Positions 19,608 to 28,477 of a stretch of 64,000 nt of DNA are shown one piece after another; position 1 is the stretch's first letter, and each line of letters begins with the position of its first letter. The notes under the pieces were generated by a model. It saw nothing but the letters and a program-made list of their open reading frames with translations. It was not told the origin of the DNA and ran no database searches. The position numbers and the translations under genes are program-made. Where the stretch lies: the NCBI RefSeq assembly GCF_000612545.2, contig NZ_CP097800.1, positions 1,984,001-2,048,000 of the forward strand. The letters are read 5' to 3'. The DNA is from Streptomyces sp. PCS3-D2 (lineage in GTDB: Bacteria; Actinomycetota; Actinomycetes; Streptomycetales; Streptomycetaceae).

Positions 19608-21389
19608 TCACCAACGAACCCTGCTGCGCAGTCCGGTGAACCCATAGGCGCACAACAGGACCATCAGCGACAACAGCAGTGCAGTGGCGACGGGCTGGGT
19701 CACCACCCGCAGGGCACCGACCAGCAGCCGGTCCGCCTCGGGCGGCCACTGCACCCAGGACAGACCGCGCAGCCTGGGGCCCAGTCCGGTCATCGGGTAC
19801 GCGGACGAGCCTTCCAGCGCCCTGCGCACCAGCGGAACCACTCCCACGGGTACGGCGAGCACGGCCGCCAGCCCCGCGGCGGCGGATCGGAAGACGCCGG
19901 AGGCCAGCACGCCGGCCCAGGCGCAGCCGATCAGCAGTCCGGCCCAACTCGCGGCCGGGGAAAGCCAGTGCGCGGGGGCGCGCAGCGGGCCGCTGCCGAA
20001 GGCGAGCGCCAGGGCGGCTGCGTCGGCCGTCACCACCAGAGCGCCCAGCAGCAGGGCGAGGGCGGCGCTGACGCCGAGCTTCGCGGTGAGCAGCCCGAGC
20101 CGGCGGGGCACGGTGCCCCGGTCGGCAGCCAGCGCCGGGTAGCGGTACTCCTCGCCGAAGGCGAGCGCGCCGAGCAACCCCGCGCCGAGGGCGGCAGGCG
20201 GCAGCGGCAGCAACTCGGGCCAGGCGGCCAGCAGTCGACCCTGCGGGATCCGACCGGACCGGGCGAGCACGAGGGCGGCGAGAACCGAGACCGCGACCAC
20301 GGGGGCGGTGGTGAGGATGGGGGTGGCGGTCCCGAAGACCCGGAGCAGCTCGTAGCGCAGCGGCCTCAGGGGCCCACCCAGGCGCCGCACGGCCGAGGCT
20401 GGACCCTGGGGGTGACCCTGCCGAGCGCGCCCGGCGGTGTCCTCGCCGGGGCCGGGTGCAGCACCGGCGGCCGTCGCGTCCGCGACCCGCGCGTGCGGGA
20501 CCTGGGTCGCCGGCGTTCCAGCGTCGCCGGTCTCGTCGGCGAGCTGGTGGACCAGCACGCCGTGACGGAACGCCGCCTCGCCGACCTCGGCGCAGTTGCT
20601 CCCGTACACCGACAAACGGCTGCCGCTCTCCTCGACGATCTCCACCGCCCGCTGGGCCGCCCGGGCTTCCCGGCCCAGGACGTCGGCCAGGCGGGCGGCA
20701 TGCGGGGTACGTACGGCGACCCGAGGCCTCAGCCGGGTCCGCGCGAACTCCGCGGCCTCCTGATCGGCGACGAGGCGGCCCGCCTCGATGCTGACGACCC
20801 GATCGGCGCTCCTGGCCGCTTCCCTGGCATCGGCAGTAGTGAAGAGGACGGCGCCGCCGAGGGCGGCGTGGCCGCGCAGCAGCCCGTACAGCCAGCCACG
20901 TTCTCGGGGCGAGAGCCCCGCGGCAGGCTCGTCGAGGAGCAGGGTGCAGGGATCACCAAGCAGCGCCGAGGCCAAGGCGACCCTGCGCTCCATGCCGACC
21001 GACAGCGAACCGAGACGCTGGTCCCTCAGACCCGCGATGCCGACGACCTCAAGCATGGTGTCGGCCCGGGAGGCTGGCACCCCGGCGGCGGCGCAGAGCA
21101 TCCTCAGTTGGTTTCGGACGGTCCGCGCCGGGTTGCCGGGGACGTCTCCGAGCACCACTCCGACCTCACGGCAGGGGTGCGGGATCCGGTGCAGCGGGCG
21201 GCCACGGAAGTACGTGACGCCGCGCCCGGGTTCGAGTTCGAGCATGAGCCGCAGGGCGGTCGTCTTGCCCGAGCCCGCCCCTCCGAACAGGGCGGTTACA
21301 CGCCCCGGGCGGGCCTCGAGGGTGAGGTCGTCCACAAGGGGAGGAGTGTCGGATCGTGGTGTGCTGGTGAGTCCGATGGCCTGGAGCAT
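19608..21389 (-). CDS. ABC transporter, fused ATPase and permease
   Basis: A 593-aa fused half-transporter. The ATPase comes first (about 1-220): Walker A FGGAGSGKTTAL, signature LSVGMERRVALASAL and Walker B CTLLLDEPAAGLSP. A linker of about 110 residues rich in Ala, Gly and Pro follows. Then six or so hydrophobic helices run from about 345 to the end (TTAPVVAVSVLAALVLA, ALALLLGALVVTADAAALAL, VATALLLSLMVLLCAYGF). ATPase-before-membrane order is ABCG-like, though the domains look like those of ABC-2 exporters. ATG 21389 has GAGAGAAG just upstream. It is transcribed towards whiH with a 190-bp gap. Substrate unknown; export is inferred. Confidence 0.85.
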   Translation of the reverse strand: MLQAIGLTSTPRSDTPPLVDDLTLEARPGRVTALFGGAGSGKTTALRLMLELEPGRGVTYFRGRPLHRIPHPCREVGVVLGDVPGNPARTVRNQLRMLCAAAGVPASRADTMLEVVGIAGLRDQRLGSLSVGMERRVALASALLGDPCTLLLDEPAAGLSPRERGWLYGLLRGHAALGGAVLFTTADAREAARSADRVVSIEAGRLVADQEAAEFARTRLRPRVAVRTPHAARLADVLGREARAAQRAVEIVEESGSRLSVYGSNCAEVGEAAFRHGVLVHQLADETGDAGTPATQVPHARVADATAAGAAPGPGEDTAGRARQGHPQGPASAVRRLGGPLRPLRYELLRVFGTATPILTTAPVVAVSVLAALVLARSGRIPQGRLLAAWPELLPLPPAALGAGLLGALAFGEEYRYPALAADRGTVPRRLGLLTAKLGVSAALALLLGALVVTADAAALALAFGSGPLRAPAHWLSPAASWAGLLIGCAWAGVLASGVFRSAAAGLAAVLAVPVGVVPLVRRALEGSSAYPMTGLGPRLRGLSWVQWPPEADRLLVGALRVVTQPVATALLLSLMVLLCAYGFTGLRSRVRW

Positions 21390-21577
21390 CGCTTCTCTCG
21401 CGGGGTGTGAGACCGCTCTGCGGCAGCGTGAGTACCGCAAGCAAGATAACGCGATATGTCCGATTTTCGGCGCAACCGGTCCGATCGAATGCCGATCGTT
21501 CCGCCGGATCTTCCCCCGGCCGGGGCCCTGGTGCGGCCATCGCCGGACGCGGCACCCGTGGCGCGGGCTCCCCCGGG

Positions 21578-22324
21578 TCAGACCTCCGGGCGCAGCATCG
21601 GCGGATTGAGCAGGGTCGCCCCGCCCGCGCGGAACAGCTGGGCGGGACGGCCGCCCTGACGGGTCGTCGTTCCGCCGGCCGGCACCAGGAAACCCGGAGT
21701 GCCGGTGACCTTGCGGTGGAAGTTGCGCGGGTCCAGTGCCACCCCCCACACCGCCTCGTACACCCGGCGCAGTTCCCCGACGGTGAATTCGGGCGGGCAG
21801 AAGGCGGTGGCCAGCGAGGAGTACTCAATCTTCGAGCGGGCCCGCTCCACACCGTCGGCGAGGATCTGCGCATGGTCGAAGGCGAGCCCCGCGGCGCCCT
21901 CGTCCCCGACGGCCAGCACCTCGTCGACGGGTGCCCAGCGCGCACTGTTGGCATCGCCTCCGGCCCGGGGCGCGGGGAGGTCCGGAGCCAGCACCAGGTG
22001 CGCCACGCTGACGACGCGCATCCTGGGATCACGCTTCGGATCGCCATAGGTGGCCAGCTGTTCGAGGTGGGCCCCGTTGCCCGCACCCGGCATGGCCGGA
22101 TCGTGGGCACACAGGCCGGTTTCCTCGGAGAGCTCTCTCGCAGCGGCGGCCGCGAGGTCCTCGTCCCCGCGGACGAATCCGCCGGGCAGCGCCCAGCGCC
22201 CCTGGAACGGCTGCTCACCCCGCCGGACGACCAGCGCGCAGAGCGCGTGGCGCCGCACGGTGAGCACGACCAGGTCGACGGTGACTGCGAAGGGCGGATA
22301 GGCCGACGGGTCGTAGGGCGACAT
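21578..22324 (-). CDS. Nudix hydrolase / NrtR-like regulator
   Basis: A 248-aa protein with an N-terminal Nudix domain and a C-terminal winged-helix region, the NrtR architecture known for regulators of NAD metabolism. The Nudix box is complete: GGFVRGDE, seven residues, then RELSEETGL. Many NrtR proteins have lost this box, so this one may still hydrolyse ADP-ribose-like substrates. The C-terminal part (PPEFTVGELRRVYEAVWG, then DPRNFHRKV) is the NrtR-type DNA-binding wing. A short dyad, TCGTC-N5-GACGA, lies 14 bp upstream of the start and may be its operator. No NAD genes adjoin, so its target is open; a plain ADP-ribose pyrophosphatase is the alternative. Confidence 0.85.
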   Translation of the reverse strand: MSPYDPSAYPPFAVTVDLVVLTVRRHALCALVVRRGEQPFQGRWALPGGFVRGDEDLAAAAARELSEETGLCAHDPAMPGAGNGAHLEQLATYGDPKRDPRMRVVSVAHLVLAPDLPAPRAGGDANSARWAPVDEVLAVGDEGAAGLAFDHAQILADGVERARSKIEYSSLATAFCPPEFTVGELRRVYEAVWGVALDPRNFHRKVTGTPGFLVPAGGTTTRQGGRPAQLFRAGGATLLNPPMLRPEV

Positions 22325-22337
22325 GCCGCGATCATAG

Positions 22338-22352
22338 TCGTCTGCTTGACGA
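22338..22352. promoter_or_regulatory. Possible operator upstream of the Nudix/NrtR-like gene
   Basis: TCGTC-TGCTT-GACGA, a 5-bp dyad just upstream of the start codon. Autoregulation would be usual for NrtR proteins, but the arms are short. Confidence 0.35.
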
Positions 22353-22516
22353 TAAACAGCGCTTTGGTGACCTTGAAGACGATGGCCCGCGGGCCGGCGA
22401 GGGTGCCTGGCGCACCCGACCTGTGACGTGCTCCGCCCAGACGCCCGGCTCGAAGCATCACCGCTCGCACGAGGCGGGGCATCACCACTCGTACGGGGCT
22501 CGGGCCGCCGGCCCCC

Positions 22517-24505
22517 TCAGCCTCCCAGTTGGAGCGCATCCGCGGCCTCCTCCACCATGCCGAGGCCGAGCCGGCCGACCCGGACGGCAAAGGGCTCGCC
22601 CGCCACCCGCAGGCCCGCGAGCCGGATCGCTCCCAGGGGCGCGCCGGGAAGGGGGGCGAGGGTGACGGTGCCCGCGGGGGCGTCGGGACGGATGCCCGCG
22701 AGGGCGGTCAGCACGTGGACTCCCGCGGCCGCGGCCACTGCGGCAGGGCGGCAGGCCGCCGGGTGCGGGACCGGGGCGCTGCCCGCGGTGCGCTGCTCGG
22801 CGGCGAACATCTCCGGAAGCCGGTACCCGAAGGCCTCCGCCGCGTCCAGGAGCCCTCTGAGCAGGCCCGCTGCCTCCTTCTCGAAGCCCGCAGCGGCCAG
22901 GCCGGACACGGCGACGGCGCTCTCGTACGCCCGCACGGCGCCCGAGCGGTGGCCGAACGGGTTGAATCCCGGCTCCTTGAGGGCCATGCTCCGCAGCCCC
23001 CATCCGCAGTCCATGGCCGGGGCTCCGAACAGCCGGGCGAGCTGCTCGGTGCGGATCCGGTCGAGAAGCCCGGGGGCGAGCCGCCCGCCGCCGAGGAGCC
23101 CGGTGTCGAGCAGGTGGGCGGCAGCGCCGGTCAGCCGCGGCAGCGGCCGCCCGTCGGGATGCAGGGCCGAAGCCGGCCGGCCGCCGTCCGGGCCATCGAT
23201 CCAGAACCGCTCCCGGAACCGCTCCCGCAGTGCCGCTGCCCGCTCCCGCCACTCCTCAGCGCCGGGGCGCCCGCATCCGGCGAGGAGTTCGGCGCCGAGC
23301 ACGGCGGCCCGGTGGGCGTGGGCCTGGGTCTCGCAGCGTCGGGGACCGGGGTCGGGATCGGCTAGGAAGCCGTCATCCCCGAGGGCTCCGCGCAGCCAGT
23401 CCAGGCACCGTTCGGCAGCGGGGAGCAGCCGGACGAGGTCCTCCTCCGGCATACCCCAGAGCCGGGCTTCGGCGAGCACCGAAGGGAAGGCGAGGGTCGC
23501 CTCGGTGCCGGTGCAGGCGGGCGGCAACTGCGGGCCGGCCCCCCGCAGGGGACCCGGAATCCTCCCGGCGTCGGCCCCGTGCCCCCCGGTCTGCGTCCGG
23601 GCGAGCACGCGCAGGGTGGCGGTGGCAAGGCCGGTCCCCAACGGCAGCGCCATGCGGGCGGCCCAGAGCGACTCCGCCGGCGCCAGGCCCAGCCGCCAGG
23701 GCACCCCGGCCGCGGCGAAGGCGTCGCCCGGTTCCGCGGGGTCCCGCGAAAGCAGCGCGCCCAGGTCCTGGACGCTGCTGCGGAACCATGCCCCGACCCT
23801 CGGGTCGTCCCCCTCCGCGCGGGCGTCGGCCAGGGGGTTCGCCACCCGGCCGACGGGGGCCCGCACCACCTGGTCGTGCGTGGTCCGCAGCTCGATGGTG
23901 CGCGATTCGCCGGGGCCCAGTTCGAGCTGCCAGCGCAGCAGTCCGGCCGAGGCCACGGCGTCGTCGGGCGCGGGGTCGGCCGCGGTGACGGCCTGGGCCT
24001 CGCCGGTGCTCCAGCGCAGACCGGCAGCGTGCACCCCGGCGGGCAGCTCCGGGCCGGCCCGGCCGGCGGCCACGGCGGCCAGCTCCGCCAGGTCGGTCCC
24101 GAGGTGGACCTCCACCGGGAGCCGTACCGGCCGGGCCGCGAAGCTGCGCAGGGTGATCCGTTCGGTGCCGTCGGCGTGGCGGACGCGTTCCACCCCGATG
24201 TCCGGGTCGGGTCCGGGGTCGGCGCCGGTCCGCACGGTCGCGGTGAAGGCGGCCCGGTCGGCACCGAGGCTGCGCCCCTGGACGGCGACCGGGTCCCGGC
24301 CGCCGACGCGCAGCATGCAGCGGGAAAGCAGCCTGCGCCCGGAGCGGTAGATCCCGTCGACCCCCCTCCCGGTCAACTGGCCGTGCTCCGGCGAAATGAC
24401 CAGACAGGGCGCGGCGACGCAGATGACGGCGCCGTGCACGGGTGGCAGCTCGGGCCTGCGGGCAGCGGGCACGCCGGGCGGGCGGGCGGGTGCGGGGTGA
24501 GACAT
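22517..24505 (-). CDS. Glycogen debranching-like (six-hairpin glycosidase) protein
   Basis: A 662-aa protein resembling actinobacterial glycogen-debranching N-terminal-domain proteins. Residues about 20-200 form the beta-rich head (LVISPEHGQLTGRGVDGIYR, GRRLLSRCMLRVGG). From about 260 comes an alpha/alpha-barrel region (GLAPAESLWAARMALPLGTG, GFNPFGHRSGAVRAYESAVA) typical of amylo-alpha-1,6-glucosidase-like enzymes. No signal peptide is visible, so it should be cytoplasmic. ATG 24505 follows AAGGCGAC. The usual debranching acidic residues cannot be assigned with certainty by eye, so activity is unproved. Neighbours give no pathway clue. Confidence 0.8.
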   Translation of the reverse strand: MSHPAPARPPGVPAARRPELPPVHGAVICVAAPCLVISPEHGQLTGRGVDGIYRSGRRLLSRCMLRVGGRDPVAVQGRSLGADRAAFTATVRTGADPGPDPDIGVERVRHADGTERITLRSFAARPVRLPVEVHLGTDLAELAAVAAGRAGPELPAGVHAAGLRWSTGEAQAVTAADPAPDDAVASAGLLRWQLELGPGESRTIELRTTHDQVVRAPVGRVANPLADARAEGDDPRVGAWFRSSVQDLGALLSRDPAEPGDAFAAAGVPWRLGLAPAESLWAARMALPLGTGLATATLRVLARTQTGGHGADAGRIPGPLRGAGPQLPPACTGTEATLAFPSVLAEARLWGMPEEDLVRLLPAAERCLDWLRGALGDDGFLADPDPGPRRCETQAHAHRAAVLGAELLAGCGRPGAEEWRERAAALRERFRERFWIDGPDGGRPASALHPDGRPLPRLTGAAAHLLDTGLLGGGRLAPGLLDRIRTEQLARLFGAPAMDCGWGLRSMALKEPGFNPFGHRSGAVRAYESAVAVSGLAAAGFEKEAAGLLRGLLDAAEAFGYRLPEMFAAEQRTAGSAPVPHPAACRPAAVAAAAGVHVLTALAGIRPDAPAGTVTLAPLPGAPLGAIRLAGLRVAGEPFAVRVGRLGLGMVEEAADALQLGG

Positions 24506-24531
24506 GTGTCGCCTTGTCTGCGCTCCGGTGG

Positions 24532-24581
24532 GTTCAGCTGGGCGGCGGCGCGGCCGGGGCCGGACCTCCCCCCAGCTGAAC
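24532..24581 (-). terminator. Hairpin after the DUF4192 gene
   Basis: GTTCAGCTGGG / CCCAGCTGAAC, 11 perfect pairs around a 28-nt G+C-rich loop, downstream of the DUF4192 stop and just before the next leftward gene. Confidence 0.65.
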
Positions 24582-24714
24582 GTCCCCGGCCCCGCCCGGG
24601 TCACGGGCCGCGGCTCCGGCCGGGTGCTCCGTGGGCGCGGCCCGTTCGGCCGGGCGGGTGCCGGGACACCGCGGTGCATCCGTACGGGACGGCCGGACGA
24701 CGGCCGGTGCGCGC

Positions 24715-25980
24715 TCACTGCCCGGTCCCCGCAGTGCGGCGGGATCCGCGGCGCGGGGCCGTGCGGCCCCGCCGGCCGGGCGGCCGAGTGGCGGCCGAGG
24801 ACCGGCTGCGCCTGGGTTGCCTGCGGCGTCGTTCCTCCCTGAGGCACTGCCGCAGCCCCTCGGGGTCGAGCCCCTCGTTGCAGGCGTGGTGGAGCAGCTG
24901 TGCGAAGCGGTATTCGGAGTCGGCGCGCAGGGCCAGGCCGAGGGCGATCCGGGCCGTGGGCTCGTCGCCGGTCGACCAGGAGACCCACCCCGCCAGGGTG
25001 AGCGGGGCTGCGGCGTGCTCTGCGTAGGCGCCGACGCAGCGGCGGGCCAGGGCCCGCCAGAGCCGCAGGGCGGGGGCCGCTTCCTCTCCCTCCATCCACT
25101 CGGCCGCGATGTCGCGGACTTCCCGGTCCTGGAGGCCGAGGATCAGCGAGGCCGCCTCGTCGTGCCCGAGGAGCGCGTCGTCCCAGTCGTCACCCTGGGC
25201 ACCGCCCTCGACGGGCGGGGCCAGCACCATGCGCCGCATCAGGGCCTGCGCCAGCGTGATGGTCTCGGCACCGACCTCCTCCCGGGTGGCGCCGTGCAGG
25301 ATCCGGGGCATCAGAGCCGCGGCGGCCCGGTCCAGAGCCCGCTCGGCCTCCTCCGCCACAGCCCCGCGCAGCGGCGCCAGCCTGCGCTCGATCTCTTCGA
25401 GGGAGCCGCGGATCTGGATCCCGGCGAAGGTCGCGGCAGCGGCCGTCACCGAGGTGCCCACCGGGGTCAGCGGGCTGCCTTCGGCCGGGCAGCACCGCTC
25501 GTCAGGGCAGACATAGGACCAGAAGCGGCCCGCCGACAGGCACAGCGCCTCCAGCACCGGCACGTCCAGCGCGCCACAGGCCAGCCGGATCCGCTGGGCG
25601 AACGGCCGCAGCCGGGTCATCACAGCCCGGCCGTCCTCCTCCCCACGCGGCTCCTGACAGAGGTAGACGACGATGCCGTCGGGCTTGCCGCCGCGGCGTT
25701 CGCTGCCCCGGACGAGGCAGTCCGCGACCTGCCGGGCGGTGTCCTCCCATTCCGCGGGGGCGGTGGGGATGCCGACACGGAGCCGACCGCCGAAGCGCCC
25801 GCCCTCGCCGTGCACGGCGACCATGACGAGAGAGTCGGACGGGTGGAAGCCGAGCATGTAGGGCAGCGCGTCGGCCAGTTCGGCCGGGCTGCGCAGAGTG
25901 ATCTGGGGTACGCCGGTGGTTCCGGCCGGGCCGATCAGGGACCGGCCGGACGGGCGACGGGCTTCGTTGCTGTTCGTCAT
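24715..25980 (-). CDS. DUF4192 domain-containing protein
   Basis: A 421-aa cytoplasmic protein of the actinobacterial DUF4192 family, recognised by the head ITLRSPAELADALPYMLGFH followed by PSDSLVMVAVHGEG. The central part carries CPDERCCPAEGSPL, a short Cys cluster usual in the family. The last 40 residues are strongly basic (Arg/Ser/Pro), which suggests nucleic-acid contact or disorder. The ATG at 25980 is the first residue of the conserved part; a longer frame extends into the divergent promoter. It diverges from recQ across 122 bp, a pairing I recall from other Streptomyces, hinting at a shared DNA-metabolism setting. Biochemical function unknown. Confidence 0.82.
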   Translation of the reverse strand: MTNSNEARRPSGRSLIGPAGTTGVPQITLRSPAELADALPYMLGFHPSDSLVMVAVHGEGGRFGGRLRVGIPTAPAEWEDTARQVADCLVRGSERRGGKPDGIVVYLCQEPRGEEDGRAVMTRLRPFAQRIRLACGALDVPVLEALCLSAGRFWSYVCPDERCCPAEGSPLTPVGTSVTAAAATFAGIQIRGSLEEIERRLAPLRGAVAEEAERALDRAAAALMPRILHGATREEVGAETITLAQALMRRMVLAPPVEGGAQGDDWDDALLGHDEAASLILGLQDREVRDIAAEWMEGEEAAPALRLWRALARRCVGAYAEHAAAPLTLAGWVSWSTGDEPTARIALGLALRADSEYRFAQLLHHACNEGLDPEGLRQCLREERRRRQPRRSRSSAATRPPGRRGRTAPRRGSRRTAGTGQ

Positions 25981-26102
25981 GCCACGAAGGTCCCGTGCGT
26001 GATCCGATACCGAAAGCCCTGTGGATAAGTGTTGACGGTTCAACTTCCACCGGGATGGGGCGGCATTGGCGCGATGTCAGACACATCGGGTTGCATGGAG
26101 GC

Positions 26103-28262
26103 ATGAACGCAGACCTGAGGTCATCGGCTGACTCCGTACTCGCCCGCCTCGTGGGCGACCCCACGGGCACGGCCCGGCTGCGCGAGGACCAGTGGCTCGC
26201 GATCGAGGCCCTCGTCGCGCACAAACGGCGTGCGCTCGTGGTTCAGCGCACGGGCTGGGGCAAGTCCGCCGTGTACTTCGTCGCGACCTCGCTGCTGCGG
26301 GCGGCGGGCTCCGGCCCGACCGTGATCGTCTCCCCCCTCCTCGCGCTGATGCGCAATCAGGTCGAGGCTGCGGCCCGGGCCGGGATTCGCGCCCGCACCA
26401 TCAACTCCGCCAACCCCGAGGAGTGGGAGGGGATCCAGGCCGAGGTTGCGGCGGGCGAGGTCGACGTCCTGCTGGTCAGCCCGGAGCGGCTCAACAACCC
26501 GGACTTCCGCGACCAGGTCCTGCCCAAGCTCTCGGCGGCCACCGGTCTGCTCGTGGTGGACGAGGCGCACTGCATCTCCGACTGGGGACACGACTTCCGC
26601 CCCGACTATCGCCGGCTGCGCACCATGCTGGCCGACCTCCCGCCCGGCGTACCGGTGCTTGCCACGACCGCTACGGCCAACGCCCGCGTGACCGCCGACG
26701 TCGCCGAGCAGCTCGGCACCGGAGCCGGGACGGACGCCCTGGTGCTGCGCGGCCCGCTGGAACGCGAGAGTCTCAGCCTGGCGGTCCTGTCCCTGCCCGA
26801 CGCGGCGCACCGGCTCGCCTGGCTCGCGGACCACCTCGGCGAGCTGCCCGGGTCCGGGATCGTCTACACGCTGACGGTCGCGGCGGCCGAGGAGGTCACG
26901 GCGTACCTGCGCCACCGCGGGCACACGGTGGCCTCGTACACCGGCAAGACGGAGAACGCGGACCGCCAGCAGGCCGAGGACGACCTGCAGGCGAACCGGG
27001 TCAAGGCACTGGTGGCCACCTCCGCCCTGGGGATGGGCTTCGACAAACCGGACCTGGGCTTCGTAGTGCACCTGGGGTCGCCGTCCTCGCCGATCGCCTA
27101 CTACCAGCAGGTGGGACGTGCGGGCCGCGGAGTGGAACACGCGGAGGTGCTGCTGCTGCCCGGCCGGGAGGACGAGGCGATCTGGCAGTACTTCGCGTCG
27201 GTCGCCTTTCCGCCAGAGGAGCAGGTCCGCCGCACCCTCGACGTGCTGGCCCAGGCCGGGCGCCCCCTGTCGCTGCCCGCCCTGGAACCGCTGGTCGACC
27301 TGCGCCGCACCCGGCTGGAGACCATGCTCAAGGTCCTCGACGTCGACGGCGCCGTGCACCGGGTCAAGGGCGGCTGGACCTCGACGGGGGAACCGTGGTC
27401 CTACGACGCCGAGCGCTACGCCTGGGTGGCGCGTCAGCGGGCGGCCGAGCAGCAGGCCATGCGTGACTACGCGGCGACCACGGGGTGCCGGATGGAGTTC
27501 CTGCGCCGGCAGCTCGATGACGACGAGGCCGGGCCCTGCGGCCGCTGTGACAACTGCGCCGGCGCCCGGTTCGCGGCCGAGGTGTCGACAGCCGCGCTCG
27601 ACACCGCACGCGGCGAGCTGGGCCGCCCCGGTGTGGAGTTGGAGCCGCGCAAGATGTGGCCCACCGGGCTCGCCGCCGTCGGTGTCGACCTCAAGGGACG
27701 CATCCCCGCCGGGGAACAGGCCTCGACGGGCCGAGCCCTGGGCCGTCTGTCCGACATCGGCTGGGGCAACAGGCTGCGCCCGATGCTGGCCCCGCAGGCT
27801 CCCGACCAGCCCGTTCCGGACGATGTCGCACAAGCCGTGGTCGCGGTGCTCGCCGACTGGGCGCGCGGCCCCGGGGGGTGGGCCTCCGGCGCCCCCGACG
27901 CACCAGCGCGTCCGGTGGGCGTGGTCTCGCTGCCCTCGCGCAGCCGCCCCCAGCTGGTCGGCTCGCTGGCAGCGCGGATCGCCGAAGTCGGCCGAATGCC
28001 CTTGCTCGGCGCGGTCGCCTACACCGACCAGGTCCCCGAGTCCGGGCCGGCGTCCTCCAACAGCGCCCAGCGGGTCCGCGGCCTCCACCAGGCCCTGACG
28101 GTCCCGCAGGAGCTGGCGGCGGCGCTGGCGCAGACCCCCGGCCCGGTGCTCCTCGTGGACGACCGCGCGGAGAGCGGATGGACTCTCGCGGTGGGGGCCC
28201 GGCTCCTGCGACGCGCAGGCGCAAAGGAGGTGTTCCCGCTGGTGCTGGCGCTCCAGGGGTGA
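26103..28262 (+). CDS. recQ: RecQ-family ATP-dependent DNA helicase with PRTase-like tail
   Basis: A 719-aa superfamily 2 helicase. Helicase motifs run in order: TGWGKSAVYF (I, near 50), DEAHCISDWGHDFRPDY (II, near 152), ATTATAN (III), and GMGFDKPDLGFVVH with YYQQVGRAGRG (V-VI). A RecQ zinc site follows near 479 (CGRCDNC). Beyond a linker, residues about 600-719 look like a phosphoribosyltransferase fold, with the PRPP-loop-like VLLVDDRAESGWTLAVG near 682. That tail is absent from E. coli RecQ, which instead has an HRDC domain. ATG 26103 is chosen, although GGAGG is almost touching it. Divergent from DUF4192. Expected to unwind DNA during repair. Confidence 0.9.
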   Translation: MNADLRSSADSVLARLVGDPTGTARLREDQWLAIEALVAHKRRALVVQRTGWGKSAVYFVATSLLRAAGSGPTVIVSPLLALMRNQVEAAARAGIRARTINSANPEEWEGIQAEVAAGEVDVLLVSPERLNNPDFRDQVLPKLSAATGLLVVDEAHCISDWGHDFRPDYRRLRTMLADLPPGVPVLATTATANARVTADVAEQLGTGAGTDALVLRGPLERESLSLAVLSLPDAAHRLAWLADHLGELPGSGIVYTLTVAAAEEVTAYLRHRGHTVASYTGKTENADRQQAEDDLQANRVKALVATSALGMGFDKPDLGFVVHLGSPSSPIAYYQQVGRAGRGVEHAEVLLLPGREDEAIWQYFASVAFPPEEQVRRTLDVLAQAGRPLSLPALEPLVDLRRTRLETMLKVLDVDGAVHRVKGGWTSTGEPWSYDAERYAWVARQRAAEQQAMRDYAATTGCRMEFLRRQLDDDEAGPCGRCDNCAGARFAAEVSTAALDTARGELGRPGVELEPRKMWPTGLAAVGVDLKGRIPAGEQASTGRALGRLSDIGWGNRLRPMLAPQAPDQPVPDDVAQAVVAVLADWARGPGGWASGAPDAPARPVGVVSLPSRSRPQLVGSLAARIAEVGRMPLLGAVAYTDQVPESGPASSNSAQRVRGLHQALTVPQELAAALAQTPGPVLLVDDRAESGWTLAVGARLLRRAGAKEVFPLVLALQG

Positions 28263-28477
28263 CCCCGTGCGTCTTCCTCGGCGTGGCGGGGCAAGGATAT
28301 GAACGGCATACCGGCGAATTCCGGTCGGCGTCGTCAATTGCTCGTTGCCGCATGCTCGGAAGCCACGCGAGAATTGGAGTGCTCCCGCTCGGCTCCTCGG
28401 CACCCTCCTGGGCCGCGCTGCGGCGCGCCCTGACTCCAGCCGTGCCCGTCCGCGGGCGTGTACCCGAAGGGAGGAAC

